NCBI GenBank assembly: GCA_002341185.1
Contig: DDNP01000003.1
Coordinates: forward strand, 29,277-93,276
DNA: 64,000 bases
Direction: 5' to 3'
DNA from: Candidatus Neomicrothrix sp. UBA2517
Lineage (GTDB): Bacteria; Actinomycetota; Acidimicrobiia; Acidimicrobiales; UBA8592
Shown here: positions 9,343 through 18,188 of the stretch, piece by piece
Layout of the letters: the number at the start of each line of letters is the position of its first letter
How positions within the stretch are numbered: position 1 is the first letter of the stretch
The notes under the pieces: model-generated
What the model was told of the DNA's origin: nothing
The model's database searches: none
What the model saw: the letters and a program-made list of their open reading frames with translations, nothing else
Translations under genes and position numbers: made by a program

Positions 9343-9951
9343 TCAACCTAGCTCTTGTGGTGCCCAATTTAAGTCCCTGCCGGTTACTGAAATCATTTTC
9401 TCAAGATTTGAAGAATTATCGGAAACGGAAACAGGACTCTTGTACCGAGCACTATTGTGGGACCGAACGGCAGGCACAAGCGCATTCGCTACTCTTAGTA
9501 CATACGTAGCTTGTTCATCGTCAATAGAATGAGCTACTGAGCAAGCTTTGCTGATATCCCAGCTCAGAACAGTTGTATCAAAAATTCTTGCGTTCAAAAC
9601 TGAACGAGCTTTTGCTTCCCCAATAGTTGAGGTCGCCATTCCGTCGAGAGCGCCGGGAGACCTCCATGCTTTGCGGCATTCAGCTGCTGCTGAATTAAAT
9701 ATTCCCAAGGGATCATCACCTATTAATTCTTTAGGGTTAACTAAATCCAAATTTGAATCACCATTTTCTCTTTTTCCGAAAGCTGCAAACAAAAGAGTTG
9801 AGGCCACAAGCTTATTTATAACATCTCTCACAGTCCACTCATCACATGGAGTGGGTAGATGTAGTTGATCTTGCCTGATTGAAGCTATAACAGAAGACGC
9901 ACGGGTTTGGGCTAGGTCCAGAATACGTAATGGGTCAGGAAAAGTTTCCAC
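9343..9951 (-). CDS. DinB/mycothiol-isomerase-like protein lacking metal ligands
   Basis: The 202-residue protein resembles the actinobacterial TIGR03086/maleylpyruvate-isomerase-N group: TPCDEWTVRDVINK at 34-47 and SWDISKA at 130-136 match the conserved TPC-x-W-TVRDL and WDLA segments. The histidines that bind metal in active members appear replaced, Lys47 at the first site and Leu129 at the H-x-W-D site. It may therefore not be a metalloenzyme, and the function is unknown. It starts with GTG at 9951 and stands alone between a convergent acyl-CoA dehydrogenase and a divergent MaoC gene. The shared upstream region is 9952-10071. Confidence 0.72.
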   Translation of the reverse strand: METFPDPLRILDLAQTRASSVIASIRQDQLHLPTPCDEWTVRDVINKLVASTLLFAAFGKRENGDSNLDLVNPKELIGDDPLGIFNSAAAECRKAWRSPGALDGMATSTIGEAKARSVLNARIFDTTVLSWDISKACSVAHSIDDEQATYVLRVANALVPAVRSHNSARYKSPVSVSDNSSNLEKMISVTGRDLNWAPQELG

Positions 9952-10071
9952 ACTGAATGGATAGCATCAAATTAGCTAAACCGCATATTAAAAGTTTTTT
10001 ATCCAGATAGATCGTTTGGATTTCAATAGATCTATAAGAGGGTCTAACCTAGGTGTGGATCAGGAGGAAAC

Positions 10072-10545
10072 ATGACTGAAAACGCCCAAAAAGCATATGA
10101 ATCAATGCAACCACTAATAGGGATTGACCCAGTGGCTGGTGAGTGGTTTGAATTGACACAAGAAAGAATAAATGACTTTGCAGATACGACATTGGATCAT
10201 CAATTTATACATATAGATCCGGAGAGAGCAGCCAAAACACCATTTGGGGGGACAGTCGCACATGGATTCCTGACGCTGTCAATGCTTGTGCATTTATCTA
10301 CAACCATTCCAGTTGATACGCCCAGCCTTGATGGAGTCTTGATGGGAGTTAACTATGGCCTGAATAAAGTCAGGTTCATTAACCCTGTTCCAGCAGGTTC
10401 ACGAATACGAGCAACATCTCAGACAGTTGACCTTGTTCTCAAAGGTAATGCAATTGACATGACAAGGCTGATGACAGTTGAAATTGAGGGACAAGAAAAG
10501 CCTGCACTTATTGCTGAATGGATAGGGCGGACAGTTTTTGCATGA
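10072..10545 (+). CDS. MaoC-like (R)-specific enoyl-CoA hydratase
   Basis: This is a single hot-dog-fold MaoC/NodN domain of 157 residues. The catalytic hydratase motif is clear: Asp42 and His47 in LDHQFIHIDP, followed by the substrate-loop FGGTVAHGFLTLSM. Such proteins hydrate 2-enoyl-CoA or a related CoA thioester. The start is well supported by AGGAGG at 10062-10067, 4 bases before the ATG. Its stop shares an ATGA with the next gene, so the two are translationally coupled. Confidence 0.9.
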   Translation: MTENAQKAYESMQPLIGIDPVAGEWFELTQERINDFADTTLDHQFIHIDPERAAKTPFGGTVAHGFLTLSMLVHLSTTIPVDTPSLDGVLMGVNYGLNKVRFINPVPAGSRIRATSQTVDLVLKGNAIDMTRLMTVEIEGQEKPALIAEWIGRTVFA

Positions 10546-10928
10546 GTATTCCAGTGGAGGAACAAGACATTATCAAAACCATAAAAGAATTTGGATCGTC
10601 AGCATACCTTATTTCAACTTCAGAAGATGGGCACCCTCACCTAGCTAATCTTAAATTTGATATTTATGAGACTGACCTCATTTTCACAGTTGGTAGAAGA
10701 GGAACTAGCAACCTTGAAAAGTCTCCTCTGGTGACTATGCTCTGGCCAGCTAAGGAAGTAGGAGGGTACAGTCTCATAATTGACGGCAATGCTTCAAAAC
10801 ATAAAAATGTTGATCTTAATGATTCGGTATGGAAGATATCTTTTAACACTGGAATTTTACACCGACCGGCTGAACAAGAATCTACAAATAGTGACCCATC
10901 GTGTGGATCTGACTGTCAAGCAATTTAA
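10542..10928 (+). CDS. Pyridoxamine-phosphate-oxidase-like FMN split-barrel protein
   Basis: The 128-residue protein has the pattern of short split-barrel flavin or F420-binding proteins: YLISTSEDGHPHLANLKF, then FTVGRRGTSNLEKSP and VTMLWP. I start it at the ATG of 10542, inside the stop of the MaoC gene (ATGA), rather than at an in-frame ATG 24 bases upstream that would overlap further and has no family support. The function is unassigned. Candidates are flavin reductase, F420-dependent reductase or heme/flavin-binding protein. The C-terminal 25 residues are polar and look poorly conserved. Confidence 0.72.
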   Translation: MSIPVEEQDIIKTIKEFGSSAYLISTSEDGHPHLANLKFDIYETDLIFTVGRRGTSNLEKSPLVTMLWPAKEVGGYSLIIDGNASKHKNVDLNDSVWKISFNTGILHRPAEQESTNSDPSCGSDCQAI

Positions 10929-10942
10929 GAGAATGGAATTAT

Positions 10943-11935
10943 ATGGACCATAAACGTTTAGGTAGAACAGGTTTAAAAGTTTCTCGGTTATGTCTTGGCA
11001 CAATGACATTTGGTAATCAATGCGATGAATCAATGTCACATGCCATACTTAATCATGGACTTGATTCAGGCATTTCTTTTATTGATACCGCAGACATATA
11101 CCCAGCTAATGGGATACCGGAGTTAGTAGGTGAAACAGAGAATATCATCGGGCGCTGGATGAAAGACCGACGGGAAGATGTCGTGATTGCCACCAAATTT
11201 TGGGCCCCAACAGGGAAAAACCCTTGGCAAGGTGGTGCCAGTAGACGAAACATCCAAGACTCTGTAGAGGACTCTCTTAGGAGGCTCCAAACAGACTACA
11301 TTGACCTTTATCAGGTTCATTTTCCCGATTACGAAACTCCAATTGACGAAACTCTCGAAGCGCTAGATGACCTTGTGCGGCAGGGGAAAATACTATATGC
11401 AGGCTGCAGTAACTATCCAGCTTGGCTCTTAGCGTTGACCTTAGGAGAAGCAGCACAATCCAGAAAAATTCGCTTTGACGTCGTGCAGCCCCGCTACAAC
11501 CTTTTATATCGTCAACCTGAACGAGAGCTTTTTGAACTATGCAAATTCTCAGATATTGGAGTTATCCCATACAATCCGCTAGCGGGCGGTTTTCTAACAG
11601 GTAAACATACACGTAGTGGCCCTGAAGAGGGATCTAGGTTCACACTTCAAGGTGGACAAGGAGATAGGTACCTAGATAGATATTGGAATGAAATTATGCA
11701 TGACACTGTTGATGCGCTTAAACCATTAGCGACACAAGCGGGAATTACACTCGCTCACCTTGCTGTTGGCTGGGTTCTAGCAAATCCAGTCATAACTTCC
11801 CCTATCGTCGGAGCTACTAAACCCTCTCAACTAGACGATGCCATCAACGCTGTGACGAACCCTTTGGAAAATGACTTGATTCACGCAATAAATGAAATTA
11901 CCAAGATATTTCGTCAAGGCGACGACCCAAGGTAG
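10943..11935 (+). CDS. Aldo/keto reductase
   Basis: This is a 330-residue NADPH-dependent aldo/keto reductase barrel. The catalytic tetrad is intact: Asp48, Tyr53, Lys85 and His126 (IDTADIY, ATKFW, LYQVHF). The N-terminal LGRTGLKVSRLCLGTMTFG is typical of the AKR11/12/YajO-like soluble group. It follows the split-barrel gene by 14 bases in the same direction, so it probably belongs to that unit. Only 4 bases separate its end from the convergent acyltransferase gene. Substrate is not predictable. Confidence 0.92.
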   Translation: MDHKRLGRTGLKVSRLCLGTMTFGNQCDESMSHAILNHGLDSGISFIDTADIYPANGIPELVGETENIIGRWMKDRREDVVIATKFWAPTGKNPWQGGASRRNIQDSVEDSLRRLQTDYIDLYQVHFPDYETPIDETLEALDDLVRQGKILYAGCSNYPAWLLALTLGEAAQSRKIRFDVVQPRYNLLYRQPERELFELCKFSDIGVIPYNPLAGGFLTGKHTRSGPEEGSRFTLQGGQGDRYLDRYWNEIMHDTVDALKPLATQAGITLAHLAVGWVLANPVITSPIVGATKPSQLDDAINAVTNPLENDLIHAINEITKIFRQGDDPR

Positions 11936-11939
11936 CTAT

Positions 11940-12596
11940 CTAACAGGTTTTGTTATTCATTGACTCTAGAAGGGTCTTAATTCGCTGCATGACTAGATTC
12001 GCATTTTCAATATCATCATCTGACTGAAGGTCAAAAGCTTTTCCGAAACGTACTTTTATTATTGGGCGTTTAAGTTTAGGAATAGGAAATCCTTTACCGA
12101 TTGGCCACACAGTATCACTGCCTGTTAATGCTACGGGAACGATTGTAGCTCCTGTAGCGCGAGCAATCCTAGAGATACCAGGGCGCCCTTGGCCAACACC
12201 TTCAGGCCGATCTTCAGGAGGTACGAGTCTTCCTTCAGGCATAATTGCTACGGCATATCCAGCTTTAAGCTTTTCAATAGCTTTCAACTCTGCTTCCTCA
12301 CGTGTTTTGCGAGATGTAGCAATGCACCCATTTCTTCTTAACCATGATCCCATAAGTGGTTTACTGAACAAGTCAGCACGAATCAGACAATGGCAATTAA
12401 CCCCACTTAACGAAAAGAACGCCCACGCGATTATTACATCAAAAAAACTTCTGTGATTTGCAGCAAAGATAATGGGAGCGGATTCAGGCAAATCTAACTC
12501 TGTTTGAAAGTCATGTTTGGAAAAAAATTTTGAAAATAAATTCATAAATTTTCCGCTTCTACGAAACGATCTAATTTCCTCAATATCTTTTATCAT
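11940..12596 (-). CDS. 1-acyl-glycerol-3-phosphate acyltransferase family (PlsC-like)
   Basis: The 218-residue membrane-associated acyltransferase has the catalytic NHRSFFD (His48 and Asp53 of the HX4D motif) and the phosphate-binding MPEGRLVPPE block. It would acylate lysophosphatidate or a similar lysolipid with acyl-CoA or acyl-ACP. Its start shares an ATGA with the end of the upstream crotonase gene, making it the last gene of a three-gene operon (quinone oxidoreductase, crotonase, PlsC). Whether it is the housekeeping PlsC or a paralogue cannot be told from this window. Confidence 0.86.
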   Translation of the reverse strand: MIKDIEEIRSFRRSGKFMNLFSKFFSKHDFQTELDLPESAPIIFAANHRSFFDVIIAWAFFSLSGVNCHCLIRADLFSKPLMGSWLRRNGCIATSRKTREEAELKAIEKLKAGYAVAIMPEGRLVPPEDRPEGVGQGRPGISRIARATGATIVPVALTGSDTVWPIGKGFPIPKLKRPIIKVRFGKAFDLQSDDDIENANLVMQRIKTLLESMNNKTC

Positions 12597-13477
12597 GACT
12601 CCTCCGAAATCTTATTGTCGGGTTCGCTTTCACTTTTTGCAACCTCTAAAACAAATTCTTCAATTCTGCTCTCTTGAGCAAATGTCTGACCACCTAATTC
12701 AAGAAATCGATGCATCAAATGTTTTCCAGATTCAGAATGATTTCTTTCATTGAAAAGAATATTTTCCTTGATTAACCCTCTCAACAAGTCAGTCTCAGTA
12801 TTTCGGAGTGCCTCTTTTGCAGCCCGGACAGCTTCCGAATTGAAACTAGCTACTCGATTGAGAAATTTATCCACGTATAAGTCAAGGTCAACTTTGGGTA
12901 GTGACCGATTAAAGTAACCCCACTTTTCTCCTGTATCTGCGTCAAGGTCAAGCCCTCCGATAATCAGCTCTAACGCTCGCGGGTATCCAATTAATTTTGG
13001 TAAGCGTTGTGTTCCTCCTCCACCAGGAATTATCCCAATTGGGACTTCCATCTGATTCATCACAGCTGTTTCAGAAGCAGCAAACCTGAGGTCACATGCC
13101 ATAGCTATTTCACTTCCACCTCCCCCTACTCTTCCTTCAATTAGACAGATCGTCACTTTATTCATTTCCTGAAATCTCAGGCATAGTTCATCAAAGGATG
13201 TGAGTGAATCAACAGACGCATCTTTATCTTGAGTCATTGAAAGAAGTGCCTCAACGTCAAAGTGGGCAATAAAAAAATTTTCGACTGCACTTTTTAAAAC
13301 GAGAATAGTGCTTTCTTTATCATCTTGAGCCCACTTTGTTAAATTTATAAAATCTAGCAGAAGAGGAATAGTTATAAGATTGATTGGGGGATTATCTATC
13401 TCTACTATGAGGATTTTCCCATCGCGATGAACGTTCAAGTGGTTAAAGTTGTCAGGTATGTTACCCGACACGAACAA
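12593..13477 (-). CDS. Enoyl-CoA hydratase/isomerase (crotonase) family
   Basis: This 294-residue crotonase-fold protein has the oxyanion-hole loop VGGGGSEIAMACDLRFAA and the motif MEVPIGIIPGGGGTQRLPKLIG. Both glutamates that activate water in enoyl-CoA hydratase seem present (the Glu in MEVPIG and the Glu in RALELIIGG). The C-terminal 80 residues are longer and more divergent than in E. coli-type hydratases. It overlaps the upstream oxidoreductase by 17 bases and the downstream plsC-like gene by 4, so it is translationally embedded in the operon. Confidence 0.85.
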   Translation of the reverse strand: MFVSGNIPDNFNHLNVHRDGKILIVEIDNPPINLITIPLLLDFINLTKWAQDDKESTILVLKSAVENFFIAHFDVEALLSMTQDKDASVDSLTSFDELCLRFQEMNKVTICLIEGRVGGGGSEIAMACDLRFAASETAVMNQMEVPIGIIPGGGGTQRLPKLIGYPRALELIIGGLDLDADTGEKWGYFNRSLPKVDLDLYVDKFLNRVASFNSEAVRAAKEALRNTETDLLRGLIKENILFNERNHSESGKHLMHRFLELGGQTFAQESRIEEFVLEVAKSESEPDNKISEES

Positions 13478-14435
13478 TGACCTTTCCCCAGGTTTTACGG
13501 TCGGCTAGATCTTGTATTGCTGACCCACCGCTCTCAAATTCATATGGAGGAAAGATTAATGGATCAACAAACCCATTTTCTGCAAGTGTAAGTACGGAAT
13601 TCATTTGTTTGTTTAGCGATTCTGGGTCTCTTCCCAAAGATGCTCCCCAATGAACACCAACGACACTGTAATTTTTTAAAAGCATATGGTTTGCGGGGAG
13701 GTCAGGTATCCCAGCGACAAATCCTATAATCAGAAGTCGGCCATCCCATGCCATGCATCTCCTAACTTTATGAGTAGCATCTCCTCCAACAGGGTCGTAG
13801 GCAACATCAACTCCACCTCCGCTTACTTCCCGAACTTCATTCACCCAATCAATATTTATTTGGTGGTCAATCACATAATCGGCACCTAAAAGCTTCGCCT
13901 GCTCAGTCTTTTCAGAACCACCGGCAACTGCAATTACAGTAGCACCAGCTGCTTTTCCTATTTGTATTGCAGCAGAGCCTGTACCACCTGCGGCACCAGT
14001 GATTAATAATGTCTCGCCACGTTGTATATTTCCTCTTTGGTGAAGAGCGAACCATGTCGTTCCGTAATTTACGGGAACAGCGGCAGCTTTTTCATAAGCA
14101 AAATTGTCAGAGATTTTCCAAACTCCTGTGCTTCGAACATTTACTCGTTCGATCAAGCCACCTCCAAGCATCATCACCCTATCTCCTAGCGCAATATCAG
14201 TAACACGATCACCAATTTTTGTAACAATTCCTGCACTTTCACCTCCAGGTGTCCAAGGCAACGCTGGTTTTATCTGGTACTCGCCACGGCATTGAAGGAC
14301 ATCAGGAAAAGAAATACCAACGGATTGAATTGAAACTTGAACGTGACCTTCAATGGGGTCTGAGATCTCATCCACTTCATTAAGTTCCAGCACATCAATA
14401 GGGTTCCCGAGTTGGGACACTTGCCAAGCACGCAT
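13461..14435 (-). CDS. Quinone oxidoreductase / zinc-free MDR family
   Basis: This 324-residue medium-chain dehydrogenase/reductase is of the NADPH:quinone oxidoreductase type. The N-terminal GroES-like domain is followed by a Rossmann domain with GAAGGTGSAAIQIGKAAGA. The catalytic and structural zinc cysteines of alcohol dehydrogenases are absent. It is the first gene of a minus-strand operon with the crotonase and PlsC-like genes. A TACTCT hexamer lies 7 bases before the ATG and no Shine-Dalgarno is visible, suggesting a leaderless mRNA. Confidence 0.9.
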   Translation of the reverse strand: MRAWQVSQLGNPIDVLELNEVDEISDPIEGHVQVSIQSVGISFPDVLQCRGEYQIKPALPWTPGGESAGIVTKIGDRVTDIALGDRVMMLGGGLIERVNVRSTGVWKISDNFAYEKAAAVPVNYGTTWFALHQRGNIQRGETLLITGAAGGTGSAAIQIGKAAGATVIAVAGGSEKTEQAKLLGADYVIDHQINIDWVNEVREVSGGGVDVAYDPVGGDATHKVRRCMAWDGRLLIIGFVAGIPDLPANHMLLKNYSVVGVHWGASLGRDPESLNKQMNSVLTLAENGFVDPLIFPPYEFESGGSAIQDLADRKTWGKVIVRVG

Positions 14436-14442
14436 GTCTGAA

Positions 14443-14448
14443 AGAGTA
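14443..14448 (-). promoter_or_regulatory. -10-like hexamer before quinone oxidoreductase gene
   Basis: TACTCT (minus strand) ends 7 bases before the ATG at 14435. A TTCATA sits 17 bases further upstream as a weak -35 (4 of 6 to TTGACA). No Shine-Dalgarno is seen, so the transcript may be leaderless. Confidence 0.4.
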
Positions 14449-14514
14449 GTTCAGAACTCACGATATATGAAAAAAGTGGATCTAACTTTTCCATATGTTT
14501 CTGTCGCTAAAAGC

Positions 14515-14549
14515 ACTCTTACCGGCTGGACTAACCAGCCGGCAAGAGT
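14515..14549 (-). terminator. Rho-independent terminator of the small exported protein gene
   Basis: The 14-base-pair inverted repeat with one mismatch (core CCGGCTGG / CCAGCCGG) encloses a 5-base loop. Read on the minus strand it is followed by GCTTTTAG. It lies 20 bases after the stop at 14570, as expected for an intrinsic terminator. Confidence 0.72.
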
Positions 14550-14569
14550 TCGTAGCTTGAGGGGTGCGG

Positions 14570-15115
14570 CTACAGAATAGGCTGAGAAAGGAGACGGGTC
14601 TTTTCGCCTCTGTGGTTGTGGCCTTTACCAGGTTTCTGTTCAAGGGGTTTATTTACCATTTGTTGAGCTCGTTCTTGAATGTTGTCAGCTTTCGCAAGAG
14701 CTTCATCAGCAGTGATTTTTCCTTCGGCAACTGCTTCATTTAATTTTTCTGTCATTATCGAAGTAATTGTTGAGATGAGGTCGTCAGAAGAAATGCCGTT
14801 GGATTCTGCGACTTCTGCGAGAGTTGCTCCGTTTTTAATTCCTGTTGCGATGTCAGCTTTTTCTATACCAAGATCTTCCATTGCAGCTCCAAGAAGATCA
14901 CGTCCTCTTGCGTCCTTATGGCTATCACCCTTCCGTAGTTCGCTGATTTCTGTCCTATCATTAAACCCCACTTCGTTTTCTTCAGAGATTATTCTCTTTT
15001 CTGAAGAGCTATTTTGGGCATTCGCTATAACTGGTATTGCGATTATTGCACCTGCGAATAGCGCAGCTGAAGTAATTGCTATCAGTAGATTTTTACCTAT
15101 ATTCATCTTGGTCAT
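14570..15115 (-). CDS. Exported or membrane-anchored small helical protein
   Basis: The gene encodes 181 residues of no named family. The N-terminus MTKMNIGKNLL is followed by a hydrophobic stretch (AITSAALFAGAIIAIPVIANA) with an A-N-A signal-peptidase-like end, so it is probably secreted or anchored. The mature part has two helical segments, GATLAEVAESNGIS and the pattern KLNEAVAEGKITADEALAKADNIQERAQQMV, which I associate with small exported actinobacterial proteins of unknown role. I start at the ATG of 15115 because AAAGGA lies 7 bases upstream. A TTG at 15154 would add 13 residues before the signal peptide. A strong terminator follows at 14515-14549. Confidence 0.68.
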   Translation of the reverse strand: MTKMNIGKNLLIAITSAALFAGAIIAIPVIANAQNSSSEKRIISEENEVGFNDRTEISELRKGDSHKDARGRDLLGAAMEDLGIEKADIATGIKNGATLAEVAESNGISSDDLISTITSIMTEKLNEAVAEGKITADEALAKADNIQERAQQMVNKPLEQKPGKGHNHRGEKTRLLSQPIL

Positions 15116-15195
15116 TCGACCGTCCTTTCTCTTGGATAGGACTTTATTATTCAATAGTTTAGTAAAGGAATCTTTAAAGTACGGTAAGAATTAGG

Positions 15196-15212
15196 TAAGA
15201 AAACTTTTCTTA
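15196..15212. repeat. Short perfect inverted repeat at the rarD stop codon
   Basis: TAAGAAAA and TTTTCTTA flank a single C, giving a 17-base dyad that includes the rarD stop codon. The arms are A/T-rich and too close for a good hairpin, so it may be a weak processing site or chance. Confidence 0.25.
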
Positions 15213-16100
15213 TTCCTTAGCTTCAGAACTGATTGATGTAAATCGGAAACTATCCATTACAAAAATAACTAAACCTAACCATATTATGGAATATCCAATC
15301 AACCGGTCACTATCAAACGTTTCGTTGTACACAAAAACACCTAATATGAACTGAAGTGTAGGGGTAACGTACTGAAGTAGACCGAGGATACTAAGTGGAA
15401 TGCGTTTCGCAGAGGAAGCAAAGAGCAGAAGCGGAATGCCGGTCACTGCCCCAGACAACAGAATAAGGATCAAAGTAGTGGAATCACTGGTCAGATTCTC
15501 CTCGGCATTCCCCCGGAGAAGGACAAAAATAACTGCAGGAATCAAAAGAGTGGAAGTCTCAACAGTTAAGCCTTGAAGTGGGCTAGCTGGAGCTACTTTT
15601 CTTATTAGCCCATATAGCGCAAATGATATAGCTAATGTCAAAGACACCCAGGGGAAAGCGCTAAGTGAAATGGTAAGCCATAACACACCCATTGCTGCAA
15701 AAACTACTGCCATCCACTGCGCTTTTCTTAGTGTTTCCCCAAGAAAGACAACGCCGAGGAATACATTCATAAGAGGATTCATGAAGTAGCCTAACGAAGC
15801 TTCAACTACACGCTCTGATTCGACTGCCCAGACGAACATGCCCCAGTTGAATCCTATTAGAATGCCCCCAAGCATTGATAGCCAGTTGTTGCTCAAGGGC
15901 AGAAGAATGGTCTTCCCTCTCTTTAGGGATCTCAACACTGCATTGCATGCGTAAACAAATACGAAAGTACAAATCACCCGCCAAGAAACTATATCCATAG
16001 CCTCAACTCGGTTAAGGGCTTTCCAAAAGATTGGAGACAATCCCCAAAGGACATAACCACTCAGTCCTATCCAGACCCCTCGAGTTTGTTGGTCTGTCAT
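15210..16100 (-). CDS. rarD: EamA-family permease, RarD-like
   Basis: This is a 296-residue drug/metabolite-transporter superfamily protein with about ten hydrophobic segments. The opening GVWIGLSGYVLWGLSPIFWKAL and the centre NWGMFVWAV(E)...EASLGYFMNPL are the hallmarks of RarD. RarD proteins are inner-membrane permeases of uncertain substrate. An AGGAG Shine-Dalgarno precedes the ATG by 4 bases. It may be cotranscribed with the small exported protein gene 94 bases downstream, though that gene has its own ribosome-binding site. Confidence 0.88.
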   Translation of the reverse strand: MTDQQTRGVWIGLSGYVLWGLSPIFWKALNRVEAMDIVSWRVICTFVFVYACNAVLRSLKRGKTILLPLSNNWLSMLGGILIGFNWGMFVWAVESERVVEASLGYFMNPLMNVFLGVVFLGETLRKAQWMAVVFAAMGVLWLTISLSAFPWVSLTLAISFALYGLIRKVAPASPLQGLTVETSTLLIPAVIFVLLRGNAEENLTSDSTTLILILLSGAVTGIPLLLFASSAKRIPLSILGLLQYVTPTLQFILGVFVYNETFDSDRLIGYSIIWLGLVIFVMDSFRFTSISSEAKE

Positions 16101-16184
16101 TTTCTCCTAACTCGTTTCCTGCTACCTGATCTTGCAAACCTCAATCAAGACTTCATCCTAAGCGCTTCACAAGCTAAGTGACGG

Positions 16185-16190
16185 TACTGT
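16185..16190 (+). promoter_or_regulatory. -10-like hexamer before serine protease gene
   Basis: TACTGT ends 6 bases before the ATG at 16197. There is no Shine-Dalgarno and no clear -35, which fits a leaderless transcript. Confidence 0.4.
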
Positions 16191-16196
16191 TTAGAT

Positions 16197-16877
16197 ATGT
16201 TTACCCAGTTAAAGTCAAAGGGAATAGCAACATTCCTGATACTCATCTCATTAAGTTGTGGTCAGCAAGGAAAGGAAGTGTCTGATCAAGTAATACACGA
16301 AGCCAAACAATCTGTCTTCTCAGTTGAAGGTATCGCATGTGGCAAAAGCTCTATCGGGACCGGAGTTCTCATTGATGAAGGAGTTTTAACGAACGCACAT
16401 ATTATCGCTGGAAGCGAAAAATTGGAGCTAATAGATTCCGACGGAAATAGAAATGAGACGTACCCGATTATGATCGATTTCAAAACAGACTTAGCACTCC
16501 TCAACAATCCCGAACTCCCACAGCTCCCACTAGAAATATCAGAACCGCAAGAGAACCAAATGGTTTCGGTCCTATTGTGGGGACAAAGAACCGTGAAAGA
16601 TATTCCCGTTAAGCTTTCACGGCTTGTTAACATCGTAATCCCAGATATCTATGGAGAGGGTAAACATACCCGATCAGGCATGGAGCTATCTATAGAAGTG
16701 GAACCAGGTGACTCTGGAGGGCCAATAATCGATGCCAAGGGGCAAGTAATAGGTTTGATCTTTTCAAGATCTACCAAACAAGACGAAACTTCGTACGGTA
16801 TTTCTAGTTCGGAATTTATTAAAGTTACCCAAAACTATGATTCGTCGGCAGTTTCAAGTGGTAATTGCAGAGATTAA
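16197..16877 (+). CDS. Trypsin-like serine protease, predicted lipoprotein
   Basis: This 226-residue exported protease has a complete chymotrypsin-type triad: His68 (TNAHII), Asp98 (TDLALL) and Ser173 (GDSGGP). The N-terminus is a signal peptide ending in SLS-Cys21, an imperfect lipobox, so the mature protein is probably lipid-anchored outside the membrane. Unlike HtrA/DegP there is no PDZ domain after the protease, so it is a minimal S1 protease. The substrate is unknown, with envelope protein processing or quality control the general expectation. The gene starts without a Shine-Dalgarno behind a TANNNT hexamer. Confidence 0.85.
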   Translation: MFTQLKSKGIATFLILISLSCGQQGKEVSDQVIHEAKQSVFSVEGIACGKSSIGTGVLIDEGVLTNAHIIAGSEKLELIDSDGNRNETYPIMIDFKTDLALLNNPELPQLPLEISEPQENQMVSVLLWGQRTVKDIPVKLSRLVNIVIPDIYGEGKHTRSGMELSIEVEPGDSGGPIIDAKGQVIGLIFSRSTKQDETSYGISSSEFIKVTQNYDSSAVSSGNCRD

Positions 16878-16944
16878 AGTAATATTTGTTAGAAATGTCG
16901 CAAATTCCTAATTCATGCAAAACTAGTATCAGACCGGAGGGGAA

Positions 16945-18132
16945 ATGTCGCGAGAGAAGTTAATTGAATTAGCACGAACCCATTTACACCATGCTGTCAA
17001 TGGGACTGTACCGCTAGCCGAAACAGTAGCAGAAATTCCTGTACAGAATTATTTCAATGAGGATCGTTGGAAATCTGAAATGGAATTAATATTTGGGCGA
17101 GTTCCCCTTGTCTTAGGTTTCTCAACAGAACTCCAGAAGCCCGGGGACTACAAAGCAATGGAAGTTTGTGGGGTACCGCTAATTCTTGTCCGAAATAGAG
17201 AAGGTGGTGTAGGTGGATTTGTCAATATGTGCAGTCACCGAGGAGCACAAATACTAGATGAAGGGAAGGGTCAAGCAAGAAGCTTTTCATGCCCGTACCA
17301 TGCATGGACATACAATCTAACAGGAGATCTAGTTGCAATACTTGACGAGCAGGACTTCGGGGAAGTCGATACTTCCTGTCTAGGCTTAACGCCACTAAAT
17401 GTAGAGGAGAGAATAGGGATTATCTGGGGCTCTATTACCCCAAATACTGAATTGTATCTAGACGAATTTCTAGCTGGATACGATGAATACTTAGAAAATC
17501 ACGATTTTGAGAATTGTTATTTAGTCGGTCAACAAACGATTGAAGGGCCAAATTGGAAAGTTGCATACGACGGCTATTTAGATTTCTACCATTTGCCAAT
17601 ACTTCACAAAGATACCTTCGGTCCGGAATACAACAATAAATCAATTTTTAATAATTGGGGACCTCACCAACGAGTACAAGCTCCCGATCATAGGCTATTA
17701 GACCTGGCAGAAATTCCTGAAGAAGAATGGCCTCATTCAAAATTAGTAAGCGGAGTATGGACGATCTTCCCTCATATTTCAATCGCCTCTTTTGAAGCCG
17801 GTGGGCATATTTATATGGTGTCACAACTATTTCCGGGATCTGATCCAGACACATCGGTGACCCATCAGAATTTCCTCGCCACATTTGAGCCTAATTCTGA
17901 CCAAAAGGAAGAAATAGCTAGAACTATGGAGTTCCTTCGTTACGTGGTAGCTGAAGAAGATTACTTTACAGGAAATAGGATCCAAAAGACTGTTAAGACT
18001 GGAGCGAAATCTCACTTTTATTTCGGGCGAAATGAAGAGGGAGGTCAACGATTTCACCGATGGACTGATGCTCTTCTGGACGCTCAAAGTGATGAGGACC
18101 TACTTCTTCTCTATAAAAAAGGCGTTGGCTAA
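16945..18132 (+). CDS. Rieske non-heme iron oxygenase, alpha subunit
   Basis: This 395-residue ring-hydroxylating-type oxygenase contains the Rieske [2Fe-2S] ligands Cys96-x-His98 and Cys116-x2-His119, and the mononuclear iron motif Asp213-x2-His216-x4-His221. The family inserts oxygen into aromatic rings, steroids or alkylamines, taking electrons from a reductase and ferredoxin. No such partner lies next to it. CCGGAGGGG immediately upstream is a strong ribosome-binding site. It heads a plus-strand run with the synthase/OB-fold fusion and the thiolase, suggesting that its product enters CoA-dependent degradation. Confidence 0.9.
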   Translation: MSREKLIELARTHLHHAVNGTVPLAETVAEIPVQNYFNEDRWKSEMELIFGRVPLVLGFSTELQKPGDYKAMEVCGVPLILVRNREGGVGGFVNMCSHRGAQILDEGKGQARSFSCPYHAWTYNLTGDLVAILDEQDFGEVDTSCLGLTPLNVEERIGIIWGSITPNTELYLDEFLAGYDEYLENHDFENCYLVGQQTIEGPNWKVAYDGYLDFYHLPILHKDTFGPEYNNKSIFNNWGPHQRVQAPDHRLLDLAEIPEEEWPHSKLVSGVWTIFPHISIASFEAGGHIYMVSQLFPGSDPDTSVTHQNFLATFEPNSDQKEEIARTMEFLRYVVAEEDYFTGNRIQKTVKTGAKSHFYFGRNEEGGQRFHRWTDALLDAQSDEDLLLLYKKGVG

Positions 18133-18176
18133 CATTTTGAACAACACGTTTATCACTAACGTCGAACAAAGTTCAC

Positions 18177-18182
18177 TACAAT
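18177..18182 (+). promoter_or_regulatory. -10-like hexamer before synthase/OB-fold gene
   Basis: TACAAT (5 of 6 to TATAAT) ends 6 bases before the GTG at 18189, with no Shine-Dalgarno between. It could give a leaderless transcript separate from the Rieske gene. Confidence 0.45.
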
Positions 18183-18188
18183 AAGACC

